A DNA stretch of 64,000 bases from Candidatus Poribacteria bacterium. Its GTDB lineage: Bacteria > Poribacteria > WGA-4E > WGA-3G. This document shows positions 53,092 through 61,139 of the stretch, piece by piece (positions within the stretch are counted from its first letter, which is position 1; each line of letters begins with the position of its first letter). A model generated the notes under the pieces. That model saw only the letters and a list, made by a program, of their open reading frames with translations. It was not told the origin of the DNA and did not search any database. The position numbers were made by a program, and so were the translations under genes. Location: the NCBI GenBank assembly GCA_958295945.1, contig OY282386.1, forward strand, positions 496,001 to 560,000, in the 5' to 3' direction.

Positions 53092-54997
53092 AGAGCACCG
53101 AGTTAAGCCACATATCCTACTAATCGGCTTAGTCCTTGTTGCATTCAATAGTTACTGGTGTCTGATGGGGACAGAAGTGTGGCACTCCACACAGTTGACT
53201 ATTGCATCACTGTTCTTCAATGCTGTTTTCACCCTCCTTGTTTTTGTCCTTCTAAACCTGTTATTTCAACGTTTCTTACCGAGTTTCGCAATGTCACAAG
53301 CTGATCTACAAACGATATATGTCATGGTAGTGATGGTGACAACGCTCAGTGGACATACGATGATGGGTTATCTCATTCCTGTTCTTGCACATACTTTCCA
53401 ATTTGCTACTCCCGAAAATGAATGGCTATCCCTCTTTGGCAATAACATACCAGATTGGATTGCAGTCAAGAATCCAAAAATCCTGGATGGATTCTATAAT
53501 GGAGATTCTTCCTTATATAATCCCGCAGTTTTCAATGCATGGATAACGCCAGTACTCGCTTGGTCAAGTTTTGTTATAGCATTATGGCTGACCCTGTTAG
53601 CAGTAACAATCTTTCTTCGAAAGCAGTGGACAGAAAATGAACGTTTGAACTATCCCATTGTACAACTCCCATTAGCACTAACCAGCAACCCAAAAAGATT
53701 TTTCAAGTCACCTTGGATGTGGTTGGGATTCGCAATTGCAGGCAGTGTGGAATTATTGAACGGATTGAGTTTTCTCTTTCCAGAAATACCCTCTCTTCCA
53801 ATAAGGAATAAACACCTCGGACAATTCACATCAAAACCGTGGAGTGCGATGGGTCCTATTAACATTTCATTGTATCCATTCAGCATAGGTTTGATGTTCT
53901 TTACCCCACTCGATCTTTCGTTTTCTTGTTGGTTCTTTTGGGTTCTCACCCGTATTCAACTAATAGTAACGGATATGTTCGGTGCGCGAAACATCTATAA
54001 TTTGGAACAGCAGACAGGTGCATGGATTGCATTTGGATGTATCCCTTTATGGATGGGTAGACGGCATTATGGACGAATTATCCGCAAAGTATTCGGTATT
54101 ACGCAACCTCAAGGTCTATCACCACCAGATGATTCTGGTGAACCAATGCGCTACAGGACTGCAGCAATACTCTTTGCCGTTGGGATACTGTTTCTGTTCT
54201 TCTTCTGTTTTCAAATGGGGATGGCACTCTGGGCAATTGGTCTGTTTTTCATACTATACTTCCCAATGATATTGGGTATTACTCGTATCCGTGCTGAAAT
54301 TGGTCCACCACTGCATCAGCTTATCCTTGTTGATCCGGCAAGGACAATGGTATTGGGGTTAGGAACACGTCGTTTAGGTTTGGGAAATCTAACAGGATTG
54401 ACATTTCTGTATCCTTTTGTACGTTGTTTTCGCGCACATCCAACACCAAGTGAATTAGAGGCATTTCGACTGGCAGAACACAGTCAAATCGGATACCGTC
54501 AACTACTCATCGGCATGATACTTGCAATCGTCTTCGGCATTTTGATAACGTTCTGGGCATATCTCCATGTATTATACGATATGGGAGCTGGAAGCAAGGC
54601 ACGCGGTTGGATCGTTTATATGGGTTGGGAGACATTCAATCGGTTACAGACTTGGCTTGTCAGTCCACGTGAGACAGCAGTGCCAGAACTTAGTGTTATC
54701 GGTAGCAGCTTCATATTTACGATTTTCCTAATGGTGATGAAGATTAAGTTCTTGTGGTGGCCTCTTCATCCCGGTGGTTATGTGTTAGTCAGTGGCACAG
54801 GGATGGGACGATTGTGGTTTCCAATCTTTCTCAGTTGGTTAGCAAAAGCAACGGTCTTGAAGATAGGAGGAGTCAAACTATATCGGCAAGCAGTTCCATT
54901 CTTTTTAGGGTTGATTTTAGGTGATTATACGCTTGGGTGCGTTTGGAGTCTCATTGGGTTGGTGATGAAAATGCCAACTTATATTGTTTGGCATTGA
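53078..54997 (+). CDS. Large polytopic membrane protein (DUF6785/DUF6784-like)
   Basis: 639 residues from ATG 53078 (AGAGGTG 3 nt upstream), overlapping the PPS gene by 14 nt. About twelve hydrophobic helices (ILLIGLVLVAFNSYWCLMG; FFNAVFTLLVFVLLNLLF; VLAWSSFVIALWLTLLAVTIFL; AILFAVGILFLFFFCF; ...). The conserved loops ENERLNYPIVQLPLAL, TRIRAEIGPPLHQLI and WPLHPGGYVLVSGTGMGRLWFPIFLSW are typical of the DUF6785/6784 family, which resembles oligopeptide-transporter-like proteins and is frequent in Planctomycetes and Poribacteria. Substrate unknown; tight coupling to a CoA-pathway enzyme raises the possibility of a precursor transporter, which is inference only. Confidence 0.75.
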   Translation: MTNGKEHRVKPHILLIGLVLVAFNSYWCLMGTEVWHSTQLTIASLFFNAVFTLLVFVLLNLLFQRFLPSFAMSQADLQTIYVMVVMVTTLSGHTMMGYLIPVLAHTFQFATPENEWLSLFGNNIPDWIAVKNPKILDGFYNGDSSLYNPAVFNAWITPVLAWSSFVIALWLTLLAVTIFLRKQWTENERLNYPIVQLPLALTSNPKRFFKSPWMWLGFAIAGSVELLNGLSFLFPEIPSLPIRNKHLGQFTSKPWSAMGPINISLYPFSIGLMFFTPLDLSFSCWFFWVLTRIQLIVTDMFGARNIYNLEQQTGAWIAFGCIPLWMGRRHYGRIIRKVFGITQPQGLSPPDDSGEPMRYRTAAILFAVGILFLFFFCFQMGMALWAIGLFFILYFPMILGITRIRAEIGPPLHQLILVDPARTMVLGLGTRRLGLGNLTGLTFLYPFVRCFRAHPTPSELEAFRLAEHSQIGYRQLLIGMILAIVFGILITFWAYLHVLYDMGAGSKARGWIVYMGWETFNRLQTWLVSPRETAVPELSVIGSSFIFTIFLMVMKIKFLWWPLHPGGYVLVSGTGMGRLWFPIFLSWLAKATVLKIGGVKLYRQAVPFFLGLILGDYTLGCVWSLIGLVMKMPTYIVWH

Positions 54998-55078
54998 TAT
55001 ATTGGTCTTGGTTTCAATAATATTTGTTGAATTCAGTAGCTGCCTCTTCAATTACTTCATGAATTATTCTGTGGTTCT

Positions 55079-55677
55079 TTAATCATCCTCTATTTCAAAT
55101 ACAATACCATTCTTTTTCTTTTCGTAATAGATGATCTTCACTTCTATAGTTTCAGATAAAAAAGGTTTTGTTTCATAAGTACTAGGTTTTATGGAATATG
55201 CATACTCACCTACGTAACCGTCAATACCTTGTGATTCTTCAAAAGGTTTTGCTAAACGGTAGTCACTACCTTTTATTTCAGATATTTTTCTAAGAATTGC
55301 CTCCTGAAATCTTAAACCTGTATATGTCTTGATAAGAACCAGATCTTCTACCTATGCTTTAACCATAGTTCTATCAACTTTGTCAATTGCATCTGTGAGT
55401 TTCTCTAACATTGCTCTAATTTATCTGTTGCCTCATCAATTGCATTAGGATATTTTTCTTGATACCATATTACCCATTCCTCAAATGTATGTCCTGGAAA
55501 TTCCTGAATGAGATCAGTCATTTGGCCAACAAACTTTGGTCGTGTTGCTTGTGAATTTTGGTTTGCAAGATTCATGATTTGGGTTGTGTATTTTGGAAAT
55601 TCGTAAGATGGGGATTTAATAACATATTCTTGTATCTCAGCATTGCTCAGTTTAATTTTCAATTTTAATTCTCCCAC
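55079..55677 (-). pseudogene. MjaI-like restriction endonuclease with frameshift and in-frame TAG
   Basis: Starting at GTG 55677 the frame reads GELKLKIKLSNAEIQEY ... FEEWVIWYQEKYPNAIDEATD and stops early; in the next frame the homologous protein continues MLEKLTDAIDKVDRTMVKA, hits TAG at 55352-55354, then VEDLVLIKTYTGLRFQEAIL, GSDYRLAKPFEESQGIDGYVG and EVKIIYYEKKKNGIVFEIEDD before TAA at 55079. One missing A near 55421 (DK-IRAMLEK) and a TGG-to-TAG change (MVKA-W-VEDL) explain both breaks. The reconstructed ~200-residue protein resembles MjaI-family endonucleases (CTAG-cutting in the archaeal type member). Its partner methyltransferase, 12 nt upstream, is intact. Confidence 0.72.
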
Positions 55678-55689
55678 AATTTAAAGCCA

Positions 55690-56829
55690 TTATACAGCGA
55701 ATATATCATGTCCGATTGGCATCTTGGAAGATTCCAATTTCTTATCTGTAATGGGTATAAATATTTGATCAATATCATACGTATCTGGTTCCAATGAATA
55801 TATGACTTCAACGGAATTGTCTTCAAGGACCTCAACATTTTTCAACGTATTCAGCAATATATCCTTTTCTTGACTTGTCATCACAGGGAAATTATAATAT
55901 TTATTCATATATTTCAACGGTTTTGAGTTTTGAATTCGGTTTTTTACAAATTCAAAATGGTTGTCAACTCTGTCATGTATATAATTATTTGAAAATTGAA
56001 GAATACCCCATATTACTGAATTAATTGTACTTTGAAATCTCTCATCAATTTCAATACCAATACTATTTCGTGCGGATGTCATTGCCGCAGCAGTTGTCGT
56101 TCCTGTACCTAAAAACGGATCAAGTATTACATCACCTTTAACAGCATACATGTTAATCAGTCTATAGGGTAATTCAAAAGGATATGCTCCACTTCTCAGT
56201 CTTGAGTTAACGTTGGCAAGTTTCTGACCAGTTCCCTTGACATCCATCCAGACATCTGAATACCAGATGTTCCTTTCTTCCCAAAACAACGCACTTCCCC
56301 GTCTATTTTCCTTTTCAATGTCTGTACTAAATACCCGTTTCTGACCCTTTCTTACTATGAGTATATATTCATGTTCCAATGTAACATACGCCCCAGCTGG
56401 CAGCATACCTGATCCCATAAATTTGTTTGGTGCATTAGTGTGTTTTCGCCATAGTATATCAGGAAGTACAGAAAATCCAATATCCAATAGGTGTGTTAAT
56501 ATGCGCGCATGGTTTGGATACAATTTGAAATTATTGTTTAGAGTTCTTGTAGCATCTCCAATGTTAATACAAGCAAACCTTCCAGTTTTTAATACTCTAA
56601 AAACTTCATTCCATACTGCATCAAGTATTTCGTGCATTAAGGAAAAAGCCAACATTCCATCACCGTATTCTAATGCGTTCCCTATCTCAGGATTCTGAGT
56701 ACAGTACATTTCATCCCACATATCTATCATAGGATAGGGTGGTGAAGTCACTACCAGATCGACACTGTTTGATGGAATTTGCTTCAAATCTTGAGAATCT
56801 TGATAAATGATCTTATGTGATGTTTTCAT
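55690..56829 (-). CDS. DNA methyltransferase (N4-C/N6-A), beta-class, now orphan
   Basis: 379 residues. Motif IV (LVVTSPPYPMIDMWDEMY) comes before motif I (VILDPFLGTGTTTAAA), the beta-class order, with GRFACINIGDATR and LEHEYILIVRKG as intermediate strands. It would methylate an amino group of cytosine or adenine in a defined site using S-adenosylmethionine. The broken endonuclease remnant immediately downstream (12 nt gap) shows it came from a type II restriction-modification operon; MjaI-like enzymes recognise CTAG, so that site is a guess for the specificity. The intact frame suggests selection for methylation after restriction was lost. Confidence 0.85.
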   Translation of the reverse strand: MKTSHKIIYQDSQDLKQIPSNSVDLVVTSPPYPMIDMWDEMYCTQNPEIGNALEYGDGMLAFSLMHEILDAVWNEVFRVLKTGRFACINIGDATRTLNNNFKLYPNHARILTHLLDIGFSVLPDILWRKHTNAPNKFMGSGMLPAGAYVTLEHEYILIVRKGQKRVFSTDIEKENRRGSALFWEERNIWYSDVWMDVKGTGQKLANVNSRLRSGAYPFELPYRLINMYAVKGDVILDPFLGTGTTTAAAMTSARNSIGIEIDERFQSTINSVIWGILQFSNNYIHDRVDNHFEFVKNRIQNSKPLKYMNKYYNFPVMTSQEKDILLNTLKNVEVLEDNSVEVIYSLEPDTYDIDQIFIPITDKKLESSKMPIGHDIFAV

Positions 56830-57080
56830 AATGTAAAAATTCCTAATTTATAGACCAATCATTCTTCTTTCAATATTACGAGTGTTTCAAATAAATGATA
56901 ACACAATATAGTTCTACCTTCAATGTTATTCTTATTCTGCCAGAACCAATTTATCATTATTTGCTTGGATTAAGCAATGAAGTCTTCATAAAATAGATTA
57001 CTATCAATACTTCACGTCCGTTAAGTCTAAAGATGACATAAATGAATGATCCTAATTGTTCAATTTTCAGACTTTTTCAA

Positions 57081-57281
57081 TTATTCGTTCCCAATAGAGA
57101 ACCGACAGTAGTGTTTTTCAAGGTATCCATTTGATCTCGCTGGATATTTTGAAACATCTGTACCAATTCCGGTGAGGAATCAATTACGTCAGAAAAATGC
57201 TGTGTCAGATCTTCATCAACACATGTAATCAGAGAGTCAAGTGTTATCGTGTCTAATGCGCGTGCTGGCAGAAACCCTTGA
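57081..57281 (-). pseudogene. C-terminal remnant of an unknown gene
   Basis: A minus-strand frame reads ARALDTITLDSLITCVDEDLTQHFSDVIDSSPELVQMFQNIQRD then QMDTLKNTTVGSLLGTNN and stops at 57081. It has no start and begins after a stop codon, next to another gene fragment facing it. Family not recognised. The stretch 56830-57080 shows no gene. Confidence 0.3.
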
Positions 57282-57287
57282 ACTTAG

Positions 57288-57456
57288 CACTTTCATTCTT
57301 TGAAGAGGACTATGCAGAGGACAAGTTTGCTGGCATCCTATTATTGCAGCTATATCTATACAATGGGTTTGACTACCAAATATTGCTCACAAGGTTTGAA
57401 TCCATATTTGAGAATGGACTTATATACGATTGGAGTGTTTGTGATTGGTTTTGAAG
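57288..57456 (+). pseudogene. AlkD-like DNA alkylation repair protein fragment
   Basis: Plus-strand residues LALSFFEEDYAEDKFAGILLLQ, LLTRFESIFENGLIYDWSVC and DWF match the HEAT-repeat DNA glycosylase family AlkD ('..FFe..yAEDKfAGILLiQ...', '..DWNTCDWFC'). Only ~55 residues are present; the rest ends exactly at the left end of the IS3 element and is not found on its other side. A repair-gene relic. Confidence 0.6.
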
Positions 57457-57490
57457 TGCCATCGATTTTTTAGACCATAATTTCGTAAAG

Positions 57491-58330
57491 TTAAGACAAG
57501 TTTTTTTGTTCAAATTCAATAGGAGTTAAATAACCTAATGCCGAATGAGGTCGTTTCTGGTTGGACACTTGTTCAATAAAATGTCCAATGCAAGCATTAG
57601 CATCTGCAATATCATCATAGTCATTCAAGTAGATTTCTGCCTCTTTGAGAGTTCGGATAAACCGTTCCACATAACCGTTCTCCCAAGGTCGGCCTCTATG
57701 AGCTAACGAAATCCCAATCCCATGATCAGTGAGAGTAGAAATATAGGCTTCTGATAAATACTGAACTCCCTGATCACTATGATGGATCTCTGGAACGTTT
57801 TCTCGTCCTGCTTGCTGTAAGGGTCTCAATGTTAGAGGTTGTGTCAAATGCCGACTCAGTTGCCACCCTCTTATTATTCGAGTAAACACATCAAGGAGAA
57901 CTGAAACATAGACAAAGTTTCCTTTGAACCGAACATAGGTGACATCCGCAACCCAGACCTGATTGTGCCGACAAATGTCAAGGTTATCAAGTCTATTGAC
58001 CCATTGACATTTACCATCAACGGATTTCGTGGTTTGACAAGAGCGTTTGAAAGAAACCAACAGATTAGCTGATTTCATCAATCGTGCGACGCGTCGGTAT
58101 CCAACGGTGTATCCCATACGTAACAGTTCCTCTGTGATACGTCTATAACCATATCTTGGATAACGGGTAGATAACATTTCTATCTCCTGTTGGAGTTGTG
58201 CTTCGCAAGGATCCTTTTTGGGTTCATAATAGAGACTACTTCTATTGAAACCGAGTGTCCCGCAAATCTGTCGCATTGAGTAATCGGTTCGCAAAGTTTG
58301 GACAATCCTTCGTTTTTCAGCAAGGGTCAA
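57491..58330 (-). CDS. IS3 transposase OrfB (DDE integrase domain)
   Basis: 279 residues; its ATG overlaps the OrfA stop (ATGA). HTH_21 segment (RYPRYGYRRITEELLRMGYTVGYRRVARLMKSANL), then the rve catalytic core: VWVADVTYVRFKGNFVYVSVLLDVFTR (first Asp), EIHHSDQGVQYLSEAYISTLTDHGI (second Asp) and ENGYVERFIRTLKEAEIY (glutamate), ending RPHSALGYLTPIEFEQ. All catalytic residues are present, so the IS could be active. Confidence 0.9.
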   Translation of the reverse strand: MTLAEKRRIVQTLRTDYSMRQICGTLGFNRSSLYYEPKKDPCEAQLQQEIEMLSTRYPRYGYRRITEELLRMGYTVGYRRVARLMKSANLLVSFKRSCQTTKSVDGKCQWVNRLDNLDICRHNQVWVADVTYVRFKGNFVYVSVLLDVFTRIIRGWQLSRHLTQPLTLRPLQQAGRENVPEIHHSDQGVQYLSEAYISTLTDHGIGISLAHRGRPWENGYVERFIRTLKEAEIYLNDYDDIADANACIGHFIEQVSNQKRPHSALGYLTPIEFEQKNLS

Positions 58331-58617
58331 CTCAGCAAGGTTGAGACTTTTTTTTGGATATCCAATTCCAAGGTCAATCTACCAACAAGTTGTTCAAGTT
58401 GAGTGATCCGTTGTTGAGACGCTTGGGTCTGTTTATCATTAGTTTCAAAGAGGGTGGTTTCCGCATTTTCAAGAAGTTGGCGTTTCCACTTTGAGAGTTG
58501 AACATCGCTGATGTTATGTTTTCGACATAGTTCCGCTTGTGAACTTTCACCACACAGTGCCTCAAGGACAACTTCAGCTTTAAATTCTGGGGTGAATCTT
58601 CTTCGTTTGGTCTCCAC
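58327..58617 (-). CDS. IS3 transposase OrfA
   Basis: 96 residues: KRRRFTPEFKAEVVLEALCG and QAELCRKHNISDVQLSKWKRQLLENA form the helix-turn-helix, followed by a leucine-zipper helix (RITQLEQLVGRLTLELDIQKK). The frame contains an A8 run (T8 at 58348-58355 on the plus strand): a -1 slip there reads QKKSLNLAELTLAEKRRIV straight into OrfB, giving the OrfAB transposase; without it OrfA ends after KKVSTLLS. This programmed frameshift is the standard IS3 strategy. Confidence 0.88.
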   Translation of the reverse strand: METKRRRFTPEFKAEVVLEALCGESSQAELCRKHNISDVQLSKWKRQLLENAETTLFETNDKQTQASQQRITQLEQLVGRLTLELDIQKKVSTLLS

Positions 58618-58692
58618 CGGATTTCTCCTTTCAGTTAGATTGTAATTATATCATAATCTTGTCTAAGGTAGTGGTCTAAATTTCCGATGGCA

Positions 58693-58776
58693 GTACAGTC
58701 GTTTTCCTTTATTGTTGCGTGGGGCTGGAACTTCTGCTAACATATCAAGTAAGTGGCAAGACGATTTTCTTGTCAT
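58693..58776 (-). pseudogene. N-terminal stump of an ISAs1-family transposase
   Basis: Starting at ATG 58776 behind a GAGGTG ribosome site: CHLLDMLAEVPAPRNNKGKR, the conserved ISAs1 transposase start ('LLD.LAEIPDPR...G.RH'). It ends after 28 residues at the IS3 element; the rest of the transposase is absent from the window. Confidence 0.6.
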
Positions 58777-58922
58777 GATTCACCTCAAAAGTTAGTATGT
58801 TTTAAGGTGAAGTCCAGCAGATATAGTGGGAGAAATCACACTATATCTGTTCCTTAGAATAATGAACCTTTGTGAAAAATAACACAAGAAAAACGTAAAA
58901 CTAAATAACCCTATATCAAATC

Positions 58923-59083
58923 CAGAGGCATTCAATTGTCGATATTCTCTATCGTTGGAGGGTTTCCAACCCCGATTTAACAACAAAATCAGTCGTCCTC
59001 GCGCAATTCATGCACTTATTTTATCCTTTGGAAATGTTTTATTTCACTTTAGGATAAGAAAACTCGACAATTGAATGCCTCTG
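58923..59083. repeat. 161-bp MITE with perfect 20-bp inverted repeats and 10-bp target duplication
   Basis: CAGAGGCATTCAATTGTCGA at 58923-58942 and its exact reverse complement at 59064-59083. ATATCAAATC occurs directly outside at both ends (58913-58922 and 59084-59093), a perfect 10-bp target duplication. Inside is a copy of the dispersed palindrome (GTTGGAGGGTTTCCAACCCC, 58954-58973). No coding capacity, so it must be mobilised in trans. The -35 element of the methyltransferase promoter begins two bases after the right duplication. Confidence 0.88.
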
Positions 59084-59094
59084 ATATCAAATCA

Positions 59095-59123
59095 TTGCAA
59101 CAGGACATCAAGTGTGATATAAT
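59095..59123 (+). promoter_or_regulatory. Sigma-70-like promoter for the methyltransferase
   Basis: TTGCAA (59095-59100), 17 nt, TATAAT (59118-59123); the ATG follows ~33 nt later. The -35 abuts the MITE target duplication. Confidence 0.5.
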
Positions 59124-59155
59124 TCAATAAATGAAGTTTTGATTACCAGAGTTGA

Positions 59156-60451
59156 ATGATGGTTAACGTCACTGACATTATCAATGAATTTGGTGAATGT
59201 TTAGTTAGGGTTGATGGAGAAATACCTGTTGACCTTCCTGCCAAAGAGGGAGACAGGTTTCTTTTTATTAGCAACGATCAAAGTTATCTAACACACGGTT
59301 TACACAAATATCCAGCCAAATTTTTCCCAGAACTACCTCGTTGGTTGATTAAACGCTATTCACAAGAACACGACCAAATCCTGGATCCGTTTACCGGTAG
59401 TGGTACTACAAATGTTGAGGCATTACTCTCTAACCGTAACTCTGTAGGGATTGATGTGGATCCATTTTCACGTTTTCTTTCAAAAGTGAAGGTCACCCCT
59501 TTAGATGAAAAGGAACTCAAGGCAGCACAGAAATGTCTATTGGAGTCAATCATCATTTACGATCCCTCACAGGTATCCTATTCTGAAATACCCAACTTTC
59601 CATATAGAGACAATTGGTTTAATAAAGAGATACTCGTTGAGTTGACCTATCTGCGGAAACAGATTCAACTGTTAAATACTTGCGAAGAGATTAAAGAGTT
59701 TTTCAAAGTGTGTTTATCATCCATAATCCGTTCTGTTTCAAATGCTGATGACAATTGTACTCGGACTGTTATAAGAAAGAAATTGAATAAATTGGTAAAA
59801 CCGTCCGATGCTCTCAATAGGTTTGCAAAAACAGTTCTTGCTAAAGTTCCAAAAATGACAGAATTTTCACAAAACTATCCACATGATATTTCAGTTGATT
59901 TTCCAGAAGATATGGATGCAAGGAATATAAAATATGATCAAGAACACTTTGACCTTGCGGTAACCTCCCCACCTTATGTCAATGCAGTTGACTATCCAAG
60001 AACACATCAGTTAGAGATGTATTGGCTTGGATTTGCCCAGGATTCATTAACTGACCTAAAGAAGCAAAACGTTGGCACAGAGAGTGTTTCGTCTCAATAC
60101 TATAATAAAAGACATGAAATTGGTGTTCCAGATGCTGACAAAGTTTTAGCAAGTATCTTTGAAGTTGACCCAAGACGTGCATACATTGCATACAAATACC
60201 TTGACGATATGAGACAAAACCTTTCTGAAGTTTACAATGTCTTGCGAAAAGATGGGAGATACATTGTAGTTGTAGGGAATAATCGTATACGCGGACATCT
60301 TTTTGAGAATTGGAAGTATCTCATGCCAATAGCAGAAGAGACAGGTTTTGAAGTAGAAACTTATTTCGGTTCGGAGATTATCAAACATTTCATTAAGGTG
60401 CCGAGAGAAGAGCGGATCAATACAGACTGGATATTAGTTTTGAAGAAATAA
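59156..60451 (+). CDS. DNA methyltransferase (N4-C/N6-A), third restriction-modification locus
   Basis: 431 residues. SYLTHGLHKYPAKFFPELPRWL then motif I ILDPFTGSGTTNVEALLSNRNSVGIDVDPF, and late motif IV DLAVTSPPYVNAVDYPRTHQLEMYWLGF; the catalytic TSPPY follows motif I after a long inserted recognition region (~residues 120-260). C-terminal strands DGRYIVVVGNNRIRGHLFENW are typical. It modifies an exocyclic amino group in a specific sequence, unknown here. The endonuclease 17 nt downstream carries a stop codon, so this methyltransferase probably acts alone. Two ATG codons are adjacent at the start. Confidence 0.85.
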   Translation: MMVNVTDIINEFGECLVRVDGEIPVDLPAKEGDRFLFISNDQSYLTHGLHKYPAKFFPELPRWLIKRYSQEHDQILDPFTGSGTTNVEALLSNRNSVGIDVDPFSRFLSKVKVTPLDEKELKAAQKCLLESIIIYDPSQVSYSEIPNFPYRDNWFNKEILVELTYLRKQIQLLNTCEEIKEFFKVCLSSIIRSVSNADDNCTRTVIRKKLNKLVKPSDALNRFAKTVLAKVPKMTEFSQNYPHDISVDFPEDMDARNIKYDQEHFDLAVTSPPYVNAVDYPRTHQLEMYWLGFAQDSLTDLKKQNVGTESVSSQYYNKRHEIGVPDADKVLASIFEVDPRRAYIAYKYLDDMRQNLSEVYNVLRKDGRYIVVVGNNRIRGHLFENWKYLMPIAEETGFEVETYFGSEIIKHFIKVPREERINTDWILVLKK

Positions 60452-60468
60452 ATGGAATGAGGAATAAC

Positions 60469-60966
60469 ATGGTAAACACACAGGATAGAGGAAGACAAGC
60501 ATCTGTAGATGGTTTTGCTCATGAGCACATTGTTGTAGGAATTCTAATGAAGAAATATCAGAACGTGTGATTAGTTGATTTACCATTGTCACCTTACGAT
60601 ATCATTATCGTCCGAAAGGATGTAGATGATAATGAAGACATAATTAGAGCACAAGTCAAAACAGCAAAAAAAGCAGTTAATTTTACAGGAGGATCGAGAG
60701 GGGGTGTTGACAGAGAATCTAAATCGGACGTAAAAAAATATATACAATCCACTGCAACCTCAGATGTTGTTATTGGTATACATCCCATTGATGATAGAAC
60801 CTATGAACTTTACTTCGTTCCTACGATTCTCGTAGAACACCTAAATCAAAAGAGTATTTCTATTAACAGAATTTCGGATTTGAAAGAGAATTACTTTATA
60901 TTGGAAAACTGCAAAGATGAAAAATTAATTATTCAAAAGTGTTCAGAATATAGTATTCTTACATAG
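60469..60966 (+). pseudogene. Restriction-endonuclease-like gene interrupted by in-frame TGA
   Basis: The frame starts at ATG 60469 behind GAGGAA, 17 nt after the methyltransferase stop: VNTQDRGRQASVDGFAHEHI then VVGILMKKYQNV, TGA at 60568-60570, LVDLPLSPYDIIIVRKDVDDN and EDIIRAQVKTAKKAVNF, continuing to TAG at 60964-60966. The pattern PYD ... RAQVKTAKK is a PD-(D/E)xK nuclease core (D, Q-x-K variant), fitting the partner endonuclease. A TGG or TCA codon changed to TGA would explain the stop. Translation from the TGA onward lacks a ribosome site. I did not find a convincing selenocysteine signal. Confidence 0.72.
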
Positions 60967-61052
60967 ATTTATCCTCGCAAGACACTTTAGATCACCCTCA
61001 CCAATAAGACAAGTATTTTGAAGTTTTATATTCGTATTTATCTATTCATGTA

Positions 61053-61081
61053 TTGACACATTCACTGGAATGCAATAGAAT
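61053..61081 (+). promoter_or_regulatory. Sigma-70 promoter for acetyl-CoA synthetase
   Basis: Perfect TTGACA (61053-61058), 17-nt spacer, TAGAAT (61076-61081). The start codon is ~58 nt downstream of the -10 and preceded by TAGGAGAC. Confidence 0.65.
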
Positions 61082-61139
61082 AGTATCAAGATTTAGGCAA
61101 TATAGTGGAACTTAGACACTGTTTAATAGGAGACAATAG

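Larger units (their letters stand above)
57457..58692 (-). mobile_element. IS3-family insertion sequence, 1236 bp
   Basis: Terminal inverted repeats begin TGCCATCGATTTTTTAGACC at 57457 and TGCCATCGGAAATTTAGACC (reverse complement, ending at 58692). OrfA and OrfB are on the minus strand. No target duplication: an AlkD fragment abuts one side and an ISAs1-like transposase start abuts the other, so adjacent deletion or recombination has occurred. Confidence 0.85.

Noticed and set aside
57440-57470. TGA at 57453-57455 in the AlkD-like fragment, at the position of a conserved cysteine, as possible selenocysteine
   Set aside because: The sequence changes to the IS3 terminal repeat two bases later, and the rest of the gene is missing; the TGA arises at the insertion junction.
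33654-60570. TAG or TGA read as an amino acid genome-wide (alternative code)
   Set aside because: Many intact genes here end in TAG or TGA at the expected length, and TGG is used normally for Trp.
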